This document shows, in pieces, positions 6,325-14,556 of a DNA stretch of 24,535 nucleotides. The notes below the pieces were generated by a model. The model worked only from the letters and a program-made list of their open reading frames with translations. It did not search any database and was not told the DNA's origin. The position numbers and the translations under genes were made by a program. The stretch spans positions 1 through 24,535 of the forward strand of contig DATIXD010000040.1 of the NCBI GenBank assembly GCA_035518875.1. The letters are read 5' to 3'. Numbering within the stretch: position 1 is the first letter of the stretch; every line of letters starts with the position of its first letter. The stretch comes from DATIXD01 sp035518875 (GTDB taxonomy: Bacteria; Pseudomonadota; Gammaproteobacteria; Methylococcales; Methylococcaceae).

Positions 6325-8415
6325 TCAATCCCGCACCCAATCTTCCACCAGCCGGCTGGGAATATGTTCCGCTTCGCTGGAAGGCGGGTAAGGCTTATCG
6401 GCGAGAATGCAGTAGCAGACCCGCATCATGTCCAGCACCAGCAGCCAGGTGATTGCCAGAAACGTGGCCGTGAGCGCGGCATCCAGATAATCGTTGAAAA
6501 TCAGCTGCGGGGCCTTGGCCGCCTGCCCCATCGGCAACAAGCCCGCAGACAGCCTGGATGAAAGATCCTGAGCGTGGGCGAGAAAGCCCACCCGAAGTTC
6601 GCTGCTGAACAGTTTCTCCCAGGCCGCCGCAGTGGTGATCGTAATCAGCCACGCGAGCGGGAGAGCGGTCACCCAGAAAAATCGCACCTTGTCGGATTTA
6701 ACCAGGATAGTAGTCGCCACACACAGGGCGATGGTCGCGAGCATCTGATTGGCGATGCCGAACAGCGGCCAAAGGCTGTTGATACCCCCCAAGGGATCAA
6801 TGGTGCCGATGTACAGGAAATAACCCCAGGCAGCCACCACTAACGCGGAAGTCAACAGCACGCCGGGATACCATCCCGTCCTTCCCAGTGCCGGGATGAG
6901 ATTTCCCAACATATCCTGAAGCATGAAGCGGGCGACCCGAGTGCCGGCGTCCAGCGTGGTGAGGATAAACAATGCCTCGAACATGATGGCGAAGTGATAC
7001 CACAGGGACAAAAACCTGTCGCCGAAGGCGCTGGCGAACAGGCTGGCCATGCCCACGGCCAACGAAGGCGCGCCGCCGGTGCGGGCAAACAGGGTTGACT
7101 CGCCCATCGCCTGGGCCAAGGCGTGCATCTGCGCCGCGGTGACGGGGAACCCCCAGGCGGTGATTTTCGCCGCCGCTTCCGCCGCCGACTGCCCGACGAT
7201 ACCCGCCGGGCTGTTGATCGCGAAGTAAACCCCGGGGTCCAGCACGGTCGCCGCCACCATCGCCATGATGGCGACGAAGGATTCCATCATCATCGCCCCA
7301 TAACCGATGAAGCGGGCGTCGGCCTCGTTGGCCAGGAGCTTGGGAGTGGTGCCGGAGGCGATCAGGGCGTGAAAGCCCGAGATCGCGCCGCAGGCGATGG
7401 TGATGAACACGAAGGGAAACAGCTTGCCGCCGAAAATCGGCCCCGTGCCGTCGATGAAGCGGGTCAACGCCGGCATTTTCACTTCCGGATGCAACAGGCT
7501 GATCGCCCCGGCCAGGGCGGCGATGGTACCGAGCTTCATGAAGGTTGACAGATAATCGCGCGGCGCCAGAAGCAACCATACCGGCAACACCGCGGCGGCG
7601 AAACCGTAGGCGATGACCATCAACGCCAACTCGGGGCTGTCGTGATCGAACCATTCGCGCAGATCCGACCGACCGTCGATCCAACCGCCCCCCGCAACCG
7701 CCAGAATCAACAAAGCGACCCCGATTGCCGTCGCCTCCATCACCCGGCCGGGACGGAGATTGCGCATGTAGAGCCCGACCAGGATCGCGATCGGAATCGT
7801 CGCCGCCACGGTAGAGGCGGCCCAGGGACTGTGCTTCATCGCGTTGACCACCACCAGCCCCAGGACGGCGATCAGGATCACCATGATCATCATCACGCCC
7901 ACCAGGGCCGCCGTGCCGCCGATGGCGCCGAGTTCGTCCCGCGCCATCTGGCCGAGGGAACGGCCATCCCGGCGGGTGGAGAAAAACAGGGTGACGAAAT
8001 CCTGCACGCAACCGCCTACCACCGCGCCAATCAGAATCCACAAGGTACCCGGCAGATAGCCGAACTGCGCCGCCAGGGTCGGCCCGATCAGGGGACCGGG
8101 ACCCGCAATGGCGGCAAAATGGTGGCCGAACACCACCCACTTATTGGTGGGCACGAAATCACGCCCGTCGTTGAAACGCTCCGCCGGGGTGGCGCGGGTG
8201 CCGTCCAGCGCCAGCACCTTGGCGGCGATGAAAGCGCTGTAAAAGCGATAGCCCAGGGCGTAAACGCACACCGCCGCGACGACGAACCAGAAGCTGTTGA
8301 CGGACTCGCCGCGATGCAGGGCGATGCCACCCACGGCACCGGCGCCGACGATCGCCACAATCGGCCAGATCCAGATTGTCTGAATGGGGGTATTAGGTTG
8401 TCGCTTCTCCGGCAT
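6325..8415 (-). CDS. cstA: CstA-family carbon starvation / pyruvate-peptide transporter
   Basis: A 696-residue, many-span inner-membrane protein, close to the length of E. coli CstA (about 701). Family blocks are clear: FNDGRDFVPTNKWVVFGHHF and AAIAGPGPLIGPTLAAQFGY near the N-terminus, GFHALIASGTTPKLL in the middle, LTTLDAGTRVARFMLQD, and LWPLFGIANQMLA towards the C-terminus. CstA and BtsT proteins import pyruvate or peptides on starvation. The ATG at 8415 has GGCGGA about 6 nt upstream; longer versions starting at 8562 lack support. It converges on rpoD with a 14-bp gap. Its usual small partner YbdD is encoded divergently next door rather than downstream. Confidence 0.95.
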   Translation of the reverse strand: MPEKRQPNTPIQTIWIWPIVAIVGAGAVGGIALHRGESVNSFWFVVAAVCVYALGYRFYSAFIAAKVLALDGTRATPAERFNDGRDFVPTNKWVVFGHHFAAIAGPGPLIGPTLAAQFGYLPGTLWILIGAVVGGCVQDFVTLFFSTRRDGRSLGQMARDELGAIGGTAALVGVMMIMVILIAVLGLVVVNAMKHSPWAASTVAATIPIAILVGLYMRNLRPGRVMEATAIGVALLILAVAGGGWIDGRSDLREWFDHDSPELALMVIAYGFAAAVLPVWLLLAPRDYLSTFMKLGTIAALAGAISLLHPEVKMPALTRFIDGTGPIFGGKLFPFVFITIACGAISGFHALIASGTTPKLLANEADARFIGYGAMMMESFVAIMAMVAATVLDPGVYFAINSPAGIVGQSAAEAAAKITAWGFPVTAAQMHALAQAMGESTLFARTGGAPSLAVGMASLFASAFGDRFLSLWYHFAIMFEALFILTTLDAGTRVARFMLQDMLGNLIPALGRTGWYPGVLLTSALVVAAWGYFLYIGTIDPLGGINSLWPLFGIANQMLATIALCVATTILVKSDKVRFFWVTALPLAWLITITTAAAWEKLFSSELRVGFLAHAQDLSSRLSAGLLPMGQAAKAPQLIFNDYLDAALTATFLAITWLLVLDMMRVCYCILADKPYPPSSEAEHIPSRLVEDWVRD

Positions 8416-8588
8416 GATCATTCCGCCCGATCTGATGGTTGAGGGTTTGCCCGCATTATCGCATCGAATTCCCGCAGGCTCAGCAATCAACCCCGCGCCC
8501 ATCAGCACAACGGAAGGGTGTAATATCTTCACTCTGATTCGGGCCGCCACACCCGGAGCCAAGCTTCGCCGATTAACGGGAGACCATC
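8416..8588. promoter_or_regulatory. Divergent promoter region of cstA and ybdD
   Basis: The 173-bp gap must hold promoters for both genes. A TAATAT hexamer (8521-8526) faces ybdD but has no good -35 partner. I see no clear TGTGA-N6-TCACA site for Crp, although Crp control is usual for cstA in enterics. Confidence 0.35.
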
Positions 8589-8780
8589 ATGCCGACCGAA
8601 AACACTCTGCGAAAGGTCTGGAGAACCCTACGCACGCTCAGCGGCGAAGACGCTTACGAGCGATACCTGGGGCATTGGCGCGAACACCATGCGCGGGCGG
8701 GAGAAGAACCGCTCAGCCGACAGGCCTTTTTCAAGGCAGAACTCGAGCGCAAATGGAACGGCGTCAAGCGCTGCTGCTGA
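8589..8780 (+). CDS. ybdD: YbdD/YjiX-family small protein, partner of CstA
   Basis: A 63-residue protein with the family pattern: a basic amphipathic N-terminus (RKVWRTLRTLSGEDAYERYL), then HWREHHARAGEEPLSRQAFF, and the characteristic double cysteine at the very C-terminus (KRCC). YbdD and YjiX are required with or encoded beside CstA/BtsT carbon transporters and are thought to assist their uptake activity. The ATG has GGGAGA about 5 nt upstream. In most genomes this gene follows cstA directly on the same strand. Here it is divergent, so the two are co-located but not in one transcript. A strong terminator follows. Confidence 0.85.
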   Translation: MPTENTLRKVWRTLRTLSGEDAYERYLGHWREHHARAGEEPLSRQAFFKAELERKWNGVKRCC

Positions 8781-8796
8781 AACTTCGAAGGGCAAG

Positions 8797-8832
8797 AAAA
8801 ACGCAGCAGGCTTGTAGGCCGGCTGCGTTTTT
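8797..8832. terminator. Strong bidirectional rho-independent terminator
   Basis: A-tract-flanked stem AAAAACGCAGC/GCTGCGTTTTT (11 perfect pairs, 8797-8807 with 8822-8832) plus a small inner stem (8809-8811 with 8818-8820). T-runs are present on both strands, so it serves ybdD on the plus strand and the coiled-coil gene on the minus strand. Confidence 0.85.
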
Positions 8833-8871
8833 GTCGATCAATCCCGAACCGCTTGTAGGCCTGGACCGGGA

Positions 8872-9132
8872 TCAGAAGCGCTTCCTGATCCGTTCGAACG
8901 CGTTCTTGACCTCTTCACCCAGCGATTTCACGCTCTCCCAGACGTCTTCCGAGGCCTCTTTCGCCTCGCCGCCGACATCCTCCAACTTGGCCGCGAACTG
9001 CTCCAGTTTCGCCTCGGCCTTTTCCCATTCCTCCTTTGCCTCCAGCTTGGCCAGACCCATCTGCACCCGCAGTTCGTCCCGCTGCTGCAGCAGGCCGTCT
9101 TTCAATTTTTCAAGCTCACTCTGTATGTCCAT
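8872..9132 (-). CDS. Hypothetical small coiled-coil protein
   Basis: An 86-residue protein that is almost entirely charged amphipathic helix (LEKLKDGLLQQRDELRVQMG, then KLEAKEEWEKAEAKLEQFA), with abundant Glu, Lys and Ala and no cysteine or signal peptide. The composition resembles small conserved proteobacterial proteins of the apolipoprotein-like/coiled-coil type, but no function is known to me. The ATG is preceded by AGGAGGA with about 5-nt spacing, a near-ideal ribosome-binding site, which suggests strong expression. It is convergent with ybdD across a shared terminator. A stress-related or scaffold role would be a guess. Confidence 0.8.
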   Translation of the reverse strand: MDIQSELEKLKDGLLQQRDELRVQMGLAKLEAKEEWEKAEAKLEQFAAKLEDVGGEAKEASEDVWESVKSLGEEVKNAFERIRKRF

Positions 9133-9311
9133 GGTCTTCCTCCTGATGAACTAAAGTGATGAACAACAATCGCACCGCCATGGTAAGACTTTCACGCGAA
9201 GATGAATAGGCATGATCGCAACCGGGTCGAAAGCCGGCTGATCCCGACGATGGGCGGGGACGGATCGGCGCTCTGCAAACTCGGTTTAGAGCCCAAATCC
9301 CCGATGAGCGA

Positions 9312-9363
9312 GAGGCATGCCAATGCCTCGGAGGCCGAGCGCAAAAGCTTTTGCCCTTCTCGG
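9312..9363 (+). other. Tandem hairpins in the leader of dusB-fis
   Basis: Stem 1 pairs GAGGCAT (9312-9318) with ATGCCTC (9323-9329) around GCCA. The second element pairs CCGAG (9335-9339) with CTCGG (9359-9363) and encloses the perfect 14-bp palindrome GCAAAAGCTTTTGC (9341-9354). They end 45 nt before the dusB start, which has no evident Shine-Dalgarno sequence. They may be leader RNA structure or protein-binding sites. Confidence 0.4.
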
Positions 9364-9407
9364 GCATTGCGGATAGACTTCTCCGCCTCGTTCTTCTGAC
9401 TGTCCCG

Positions 9408-10382
9408 ATGCACATTGGCTCTTATCGCCTCGATGGCAAGCTGATTCTGGCGCCCATGGCGGGCGTCACCGACCGGCCGTTCCGTCTGATCTGCCGGCGC
9501 TACGGCGCGGCGCTGGCGGTGTCCGAGATGGTTTCTTCCAATCCGGCCTTGCGCAATGACCGGACCACCCTGCTGCGCTGCGACCACCAGGGCGAGCCCG
9601 AACCGCGCTCGATCCAGATTCTCGGCGCCGATCCCCGGCGCATGGCGAAAGCAGCGCGCCTGAACGTGGAGCGGGGCGCTCAGATCATCGACATCAACAT
9701 GGGCTGCCCTGCCAAGAAGGTATGCCAGGTCGCGGCCGGTTCCGCACTGATGAAGGACGAGCCGCTGGTCGGACGCATTCTGGAAGCCGTGGTCGGCGCC
9801 GTGGACGTACCGGTAACGCTGAAGATTCGTACCGGCTGGGATACCGCCAACCGCAATGCCCTCGCCGTCGCCAAAATCGCCGAAAACAGCGGCATAAAGG
9901 CCCTCACGGTGCACGGTCGCACCCGTGCCTGCGGCTTTTCCGACCGGGCCGAATACACTACAATTCGAACCGTTAAGGCAGCGGTGAGCATCCCGGTGAT
10001 CGCCAACGGCGACATCGATTCGCCGGAAAAAGCCCGCTTCGTCCTGGACACAACCGGTGCGGACGCTTTGATGATCGGCCGCGCGGCGCTAGGTAAACCT
10101 TGGCTGTTCGCGCAAATCAACGCATTTCTCGATGGCGGGTGCGCAACCCGCGAGCCCGATGCGGCGACGCTGCAAGACCTTCTGATTGGACACCTGCTCG
10201 AATTGCACGCCTTTTACGGCGAATTCGCGGGCGTACGCATCGCCCGCAAGCACGTCGGTTGGTACGCCAAGAATCTGGCTGAAGTGCCTCCCGAACGCCT
10301 GCAGTCCATTTATGCGGCGGAAAGCGCCGGGCGCCAACTCCAGCTGACGAAAAACCTGTTCGACCCTATTCTAAGGAATTAG
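9408..10382 (+). CDS. dusB: tRNA-dihydrouridine synthase DusB
   Basis: A 324-residue FMN-dependent enzyme that reduces uridine to dihydrouridine in tRNA. Signatures: LAPMAGVTDRPFRLICRRYG near the N-terminus, INMGCPAKKVCQVAAGSAL with the catalytic cysteine of the Dus family, GIKALTVHGRTR, and PVIANGDIDSPEKA then ALMIGRAALGKPWLF for flavin phosphate binding. The C-terminal helical domain is present. The ATG at 9408 matches the family N-terminus (MHIGSYRLDGKLILAPM); an upstream ATG at 9351 would add 19 residues and is not supported. The fis start lies four bases after the stop, so this is the classic gammaproteobacterial dusB-fis operon. Confidence 0.95.
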   Translation: MHIGSYRLDGKLILAPMAGVTDRPFRLICRRYGAALAVSEMVSSNPALRNDRTTLLRCDHQGEPEPRSIQILGADPRRMAKAARLNVERGAQIIDINMGCPAKKVCQVAAGSALMKDEPLVGRILEAVVGAVDVPVTLKIRTGWDTANRNALAVAKIAENSGIKALTVHGRTRACGFSDRAEYTTIRTVKAAVSIPVIANGDIDSPEKARFVLDTTGADALMIGRAALGKPWLFAQINAFLDGGCATREPDAATLQDLLIGHLLELHAFYGEFAGVRIARKHVGWYAKNLAEVPPERLQSIYAAESAGRQLQLTKNLFDPILRN

Positions 10383-10386
10383 CCCC

Positions 10387-10668
10387 ATGAGAGTGAACGC
10401 GAAGGCCATCAGTAGTGACGACGCCAGACAGGATACCCAGGCTCTGCTCTTGAGCGAGCATGTCCGTCTCGTCGTGGGCGATTATTTTTCCCGACTCGAC
10501 GGCCATCCCGTCAACGAACTATATGCGATGGTGCTCAGCGAGGTCGAACGGCCACTCATCCAGACCGTCCTGGAGCACTGCGGTCACAATCAGAGCAAGG
10601 CCGCCCAAATACTCGGCCTCAGTCGCAGCACGCTGCGCAAAAAAATGTCCCAGTACGGCCTGGAATAG
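10387..10668 (+). CDS. fis: DNA-binding protein Fis
   Basis: A 93-residue protein (E. coli Fis has 98) of the nucleoid-associated Fis family. It bends DNA, activates rRNA and tRNA promoters and assists recombination. The C-terminal helix-turn-helix NQSKAAQILGLSRSTLRKKM ends with SQYGLE, as in Fis. The central helices (PVNELYAMVLSEVERPLIQT, then VLEHCGHNQ) are conserved. The N-terminal 25 residues vary, as usual. It is translated right after dusB with a 4-nt gap; in E. coli the pair is growth-rate controlled from the dusB promoter. purH follows after 42 bp and may be partly co-transcribed. Confidence 0.95.
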   Translation: MRVNAKAISSDDARQDTQALLLSEHVRLVVGDYFSRLDGHPVNELYAMVLSEVERPLIQTVLEHCGHNQSKAAQILGLSRSTLRKKMSQYGLE

Positions 10669-10710
10669 CCGTTTGCGCGATCCTTCTCCCAACCAAACCT
10701 GGGTGATTCG

Positions 10711-12276
10711 ATGAAAAACAAAGTTTCCCGCGCACTGATCAGCGTTTCGGACAAAACCGGCGTGGTCGAACTCGCCCGGGCGCTCTCCGCCCTCGGTGTG
10801 GAAATCCTCTCCTCCGGCGGCACCGCCCGCCTCTTGGCCGAGCATGGCGTTGCCGCCGTCGAAGTCTCGGATTACACCGGCTTCCCGGAGATGATGGACG
10901 GGCGGGTCAAGACCCTACACCCGAAGATCCATGGCGGCATCCTGGCCCGGCGCGGCATCGACGAAGCAATAATGCGGGAACATGGCATCAGCCCCATCGA
11001 TCTGGTGGTGGTCAATCTCTATCCCTTCGAGCAGACCGTCGCCAAGCCGGACTGCGATCTCGCCACCGCCATCGAGAACATCGACATCGGCGGCCCCGCC
11101 CTGATCCGGGCCGCCGCCAAGAACCACGCTTCGGTGGCCGTCGTTGTCGATCCGGCGGATTACCAGGCGGTGGTAAACGAGCTGCAAACCAATCAGGGCG
11201 CACTTGCCGATGCCACCCGTTTCCGCCTTGCCGCCAAGAGTTTCGCCCACACCTCAGGGTACGATGGCGCCATCGCCGACTACCTGGGCCAGCGACTGGA
11301 ACAACCGGAAGCCTTCCCGGAAAACCTGACGCTGCGGTTTCGTCGCGCGCAACTCATGCGCTACGGCGAAAACCCGCACCAGCGCGCCGCGTTCTACGTC
11401 GAGGGCGGCATGCCCGCGGGCAGTATTGCCAGCGCCCGGCAACTCCAGGGCAAAGAGCTGTCCTACAACAACATCGCCGACGCCGACGCCGCCCTAGAAT
11501 GCGTGAAAAGCTTCGAGGATCTGCCGACCTGCGTCATCGTCAAACACGCCAATCCCTGCGGCGTGGCCCAGGGCGCGAGCCTGCTGGAAGCCTATGACCG
11601 CGCCTATGCAACCGATCCCACCTCGGCCTTCGGCGGCATCATCGCGTTCAATCAGCCGCTGGATGCAGTCACCGCGAAAGCCATCGTCGAGCGCCAGTTC
11701 GTGGAGGTGATCATCGCCCCGGGTGTGAATGCCGACGCCATGCCCGTCCTGGCCGCCAAGCAGAACGTGCGGGTGCTGGACTGCGGCCGCTGGCCGGCCC
11801 TTGCTGCCCCGAGCCGGGATTTCAAGCGGGTCACCGGCGGGCTGCTGGTACAGGACCGGGATGATGGCCGGGTCGGCCGCGATCAGCTGCGCATCGTGAC
11901 CCGGCGCGCCCCGAGCGAGCGGGAGATTGTGGATTTGCTGTTCGCCTGGAAGACGGTCAAGTTCGTCAAATCCAACGCCATCGTTTATTGCAAGGAGCGC
12001 CAGACCATCGGCATTGGCGCGGGCCAGATGAGCCGTGTCTACTCCGCCCGCATCGCCGCCATCAAGGCCGCGGACGAAGGGCTTACGATCAAAGGCTCGG
12101 TAATGGCCTCCGACGCCTTCTTTCCTTTCCGTGACGGCATCGACTCGGCGGCGGAAGCCGGCGTGACCGCCGTCATCCAGCCGGGCGGCTCCATGCGCGA
12201 CGAGGAAATCATCGCCGCCGCCGACGAAAACGGCATGGCGATGGTGTTTACCGGAATGAGGCATTTTAGGCATTGA
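10711..12276 (+). CDS. purH: Bifunctional AICAR formyltransferase / IMP cyclohydrolase PurH
   Basis: A 521-residue enzyme for the last two steps of de novo IMP synthesis. The N-terminal MGS-like cyclohydrolase domain starts ALISVSDKTGVVELARAL and includes DGRVKTLHPKIHGGILARR. The transformylase domain includes LRYGENPHQRAAFY-like (here MRYGENPHQRAAFY), CVIVKHANPCGVAQG, and KSNAIVYCKERQTIGIGAGQ with the catalytic region. The C-terminus FTGMRHFRH is the family ending. Length is normal and no defects are seen. It lies downstream of fis, an arrangement found in several gammaproteobacteria. Its stop overlaps the start of the next gene, so the two are translationally coupled. Confidence 0.97.
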   Translation: MKNKVSRALISVSDKTGVVELARALSALGVEILSSGGTARLLAEHGVAAVEVSDYTGFPEMMDGRVKTLHPKIHGGILARRGIDEAIMREHGISPIDLVVVNLYPFEQTVAKPDCDLATAIENIDIGGPALIRAAAKNHASVAVVVDPADYQAVVNELQTNQGALADATRFRLAAKSFAHTSGYDGAIADYLGQRLEQPEAFPENLTLRFRRAQLMRYGENPHQRAAFYVEGGMPAGSIASARQLQGKELSYNNIADADAALECVKSFEDLPTCVIVKHANPCGVAQGASLLEAYDRAYATDPTSAFGGIIAFNQPLDAVTAKAIVERQFVEVIIAPGVNADAMPVLAAKQNVRVLDCGRWPALAAPSRDFKRVTGGLLVQDRDDGRVGRDQLRIVTRRAPSEREIVDLLFAWKTVKFVKSNAIVYCKERQTIGIGAGQMSRVYSARIAAIKAADEGLTIKGSVMASDAFFPFRDGIDSAAEAGVTAVIQPGGSMRDEEIIAAADENGMAMVFTGMRHFRH

Positions 12277-13556
12277 ACGAGCCTACCGAATCCCTGTCCT
12301 CGCCCGCCAGCGCGTTGAATCGCCGGCAAGCGTTCGCGGATACTGACCTCTGCGTCAAATGCGGCCTGTGCCTGCCCCATTGTCCCACCTACGCCAAGAC
12401 CCTGGATGAGAACGAATCGCCGCGTGGTCGGTTGTCCCTGATTCAGGGTTGGGCGGCCGGCCAACTGGACGCTTCGCCAAAACTCCTGCGCCATCTGGAT
12501 AATTGCCTGATGTGTCGGGCCTGCGAGGCGGTCTGTCCCGCCAACGTGCCTTACGGCAGCCTGATGGATCGGTTTCGCGGCGAAACGGGCGAGCGCGGCA
12601 AACCCCTCCCCACCCGAATAAAATCCGCCGCCCTGCGGGCGTTCCTGCAAAATCCGCGCACCGCACGGCTGGCGGACCCGGCGCGGGCCTTGCTGCGCAC
12701 CACAGGGCTACTGCGGGTTTTGGGCTTTGGCGATCTCGGAGCGGAGATTCCAAGGGCACCAGCCCATGCCGAATGGCGAGGATTCCATCCCGCACAGGGC
12801 GACGAAACTGCCCGTGTCGGCCTCTTTCTCGGCTGCACCGCGGAATTGGCCGATACGGAAACCGTCACCGCCGCGATCCGTCTGTTGAACCGGCTGGGCG
12901 TCGGCGTGAGTGTGCCGGAAAGGCAAGGCTGCTGCGGGGCGCTGGCCTTGCATGCCGGGGATAGGGCGGCGGCGTCCCGAATGCGGAGCCGAAATCTAGA
13001 TGCCTTCGATCCTTCGCAATTGGACGCGATCATCACCCTCGCCAGCGGCTGCGGCGCCATGCTGAGCGATTATCGCCTCCACGATCCGTCGCCGGAAGGC
13101 CGAAACTTCGCGGACAAACTCAAGGATATCGGTCAGTTTCTCTCGGAATTTCCATGGCCGGAGAATATCCGTTTTAAGCCCTTGAAAGCGAAGGCTTGCG
13201 TGCATACGCCCTGCACGCTCAAGAATGTATTGAAAGCAGAGCGTTATCCGCTCGAGCTGCTTCGGAGAATGCCTGAACTCGAGGTTCTGGCATTGGCGGG
13301 CGATACCCGCTGTTGCGGCGCGGCCGGCAGCTACATGGTCGAGCATCCGGAGATGGCCTCTTCGCTGCGTGAGGATGTGCTGGAACAACTGAGGGGAAAC
13401 GAGCCGGATTATCTGCTCACTTCCAACGTGGGCTGCGCCCTGCACTTGCGGGCGGGACTGAAACGGCGGGGCTTATCCAATGTCCACGTGCTCCACCCCG
13501 TCGTTCTGCTGGAACAGCAACTCGCCGACGCGTGCACCTCGATCTCAGCGCGATGA
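12273..13556 (+). CDS. glcF: GlcF-like iron-sulfur oxidoreductase subunit (two 4Fe-4S plus CCG domains)
   Basis: A 427-residue protein with two ferredoxin-type clusters (C27, C30, C33, C37 and C78, C81, C84, C88) and two cysteine-rich CCG domains (ERQGCCGALALHAGD and GDTRCCGAAGSYM). This is the layout of GlcF, the electron-transfer subunit of glycolate oxidase, and of related LldE/heterodisulfide-reductase-like proteins. The likely start is TTG at 12273, which shares four bases with the purH TGA stop; no ATG or GTG is nearby. No glcD or glcE flavoprotein gene is adjacent, so the partner must be elsewhere or differ, and the symbol is tentative. It converges on speD. Confidence 0.85.
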   Translation: MNEPTESLSSPASALNRRQAFADTDLCVKCGLCLPHCPTYAKTLDENESPRGRLSLIQGWAAGQLDASPKLLRHLDNCLMCRACEAVCPANVPYGSLMDRFRGETGERGKPLPTRIKSAALRAFLQNPRTARLADPARALLRTTGLLRVLGFGDLGAEIPRAPAHAEWRGFHPAQGDETARVGLFLGCTAELADTETVTAAIRLLNRLGVGVSVPERQGCCGALALHAGDRAAASRMRSRNLDAFDPSQLDAIITLASGCGAMLSDYRLHDPSPEGRNFADKLKDIGQFLSEFPWPENIRFKPLKAKACVHTPCTLKNVLKAERYPLELLRRMPELEVLALAGDTRCCGAAGSYMVEHPEMASSLREDVLEQLRGNEPDYLLTSNVGCALHLRAGLKRRGLSNVHVLHPVVLLEQQLADACTSISAR

Positions 13557-13583
13557 TCGCAGCCTGAAGGCCGCTTGCCCGCT

Positions 13584-13624
13584 AAAAAGGCGCCGAACCA
13601 CCTCAACGGTCGCCAGCGCTTTTT
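13584..13624. terminator. Probable bidirectional terminator between glcF and speD
   Basis: AAAAA[G]GCGC (13584-13593) pairs with GCGCTTTTT (13616-13624) with one bulged G and a long internal loop that can form its own GGCG/CGCC stem. T-runs lie on both strands between two convergent genes, which supports a shared terminator. Confidence 0.5.
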
Positions 13625-13644
13625 CAAGCTTCGATGCCGTCCTC

Positions 13645-14442
13645 TTATCGCCGCAACTTGTAATTGCGGCCGTAGAAAATCTCCGCCATTTCCTGCTTGA
13701 GCTGCTTCTGAATCGCCTGCCGCTCTTCGCCGCCGAGCGCATCCTTGTCGGTCTGGAACAGATAGTTGTCGAGGTTGAAGTCTTTCAAAATCATCTTGGT
13801 GTGGAAGATCTTTTCCTGATAGACGTTCACGTCGATCATCTGATAGCGATCAGCGGTCACGTCGGCGATGTAGTTCTGGATCGAGGTGATCTCGTGGTCG
13901 ATGTAGTGCTTCTGGCCGCTGATGTCACGGGTGAAACCACGAACCCGATAGTCCATCGTGACGATATCGGATTCGAAGCTGTGGATCAGGTAGTTGAGCG
14001 CCTTCAGCGGCGAGATGCGGCCGCAGGTGGAAACGTCGATATCCGCCCGAAAGGTGCTGATGCCATTGTACGGATGGCTTTCCGGGTAGGTGTGGACGGT
14101 GATGTGACTCTTGTCCAGATGCGCTACCACCGACCCCGGCAGAGGCCCCGGCGTTTCCGTGTTGCTGATCGAGCCGGGCGTATCGTGCCCCTCGGAAATC
14201 AGCATGGTCACGCTCGCGCCTTGCGGCTCGTAATCCTGCCGGGCGATGTTCAGAATCTCCGCGCCGATGATCGCGGTCACATCGGTGAGGATCTGCGTCA
14301 GGCGTTTGGCGCTGTAAGCTTCGTCGATGTACCCGATATATTTGCGCTGCTGCTGTTCAGATTTGGCGTAGCAGATGTCGTAAATATTGAAACTGAGCGA
14401 CTTGGTTAAGTTGTTAAAACCATGTAACTGCAACTTTTCCAT
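13645..14442 (-). CDS. speD: S-adenosylmethionine decarboxylase proenzyme, E. coli class
   Basis: A 265-residue pyruvoyl enzyme that makes decarboxylated SAM for spermidine synthesis. The length and sequence match the long E. coli-type SpeD rather than the short Bacillus type. The self-processing site is DKSHITVHTYPE: cleavage between Lys111 and Ser112 would produce the pyruvoyl group, the same numbering as in E. coli. Conserved blocks GRISPLKALNYLIHSFESD and DYRVRGFTRDISG are intact. The start MEKLQLHGFNNLTKSLSFNI matches the family. No speE gene is adjacent. It stands between convergent glcF and the upstream same-strand yhfA gene, with a 114-bp gap. Confidence 0.96.
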   Translation of the reverse strand: MEKLQLHGFNNLTKSLSFNIYDICYAKSEQQQRKYIGYIDEAYSAKRLTQILTDVTAIIGAEILNIARQDYEPQGASVTMLISEGHDTPGSISNTETPGPLPGSVVAHLDKSHITVHTYPESHPYNGISTFRADIDVSTCGRISPLKALNYLIHSFESDIVTMDYRVRGFTRDISGQKHYIDHEITSIQNYIADVTADRYQMIDVNVYQEKIFHTKMILKDFNLDNYLFQTDKDALGGEERQAIQKQLKQEMAEIFYGRNYKLRR

Positions 14443-14556
14443 CGATCTTTGGATTACCCCGTCAGGTTGGCGGCCGGCTCGAAGAATGTCTTTGGCGCAT
14501 CATGCCGCCGAATTGTGAAAACTTTGTGAGACCCGGATAAACGCTAAAACGTTCGC

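Noticed and set aside
6797..8140. Long minus-strand open frame (447 codons) inside cstA in another frame
   Set aside because: Arg/Gly-rich shadow of the GC-rich cstA coding sequence with no recognisable domain; the cstA frame has clear family motifs.
8384..9154. Plus-strand open frame of 256 codons spanning ybdD and the terminator
   Set aside because: It runs through a strong terminator and over two better supported small genes in other frames; no conserved motif.
13480..14409. Plus-strand open frame of 309 codons across speD
   Set aside because: Antisense to an unmistakable speD gene; the translation has no recognisable family.
14512..14535. TGTGAAAACTTTGTGAG sequence as a Crp site before speD
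   Set aside because: The two TGTGA blocks are direct, not inverted, repeats, so it does not match the palindromic Crp consensus.
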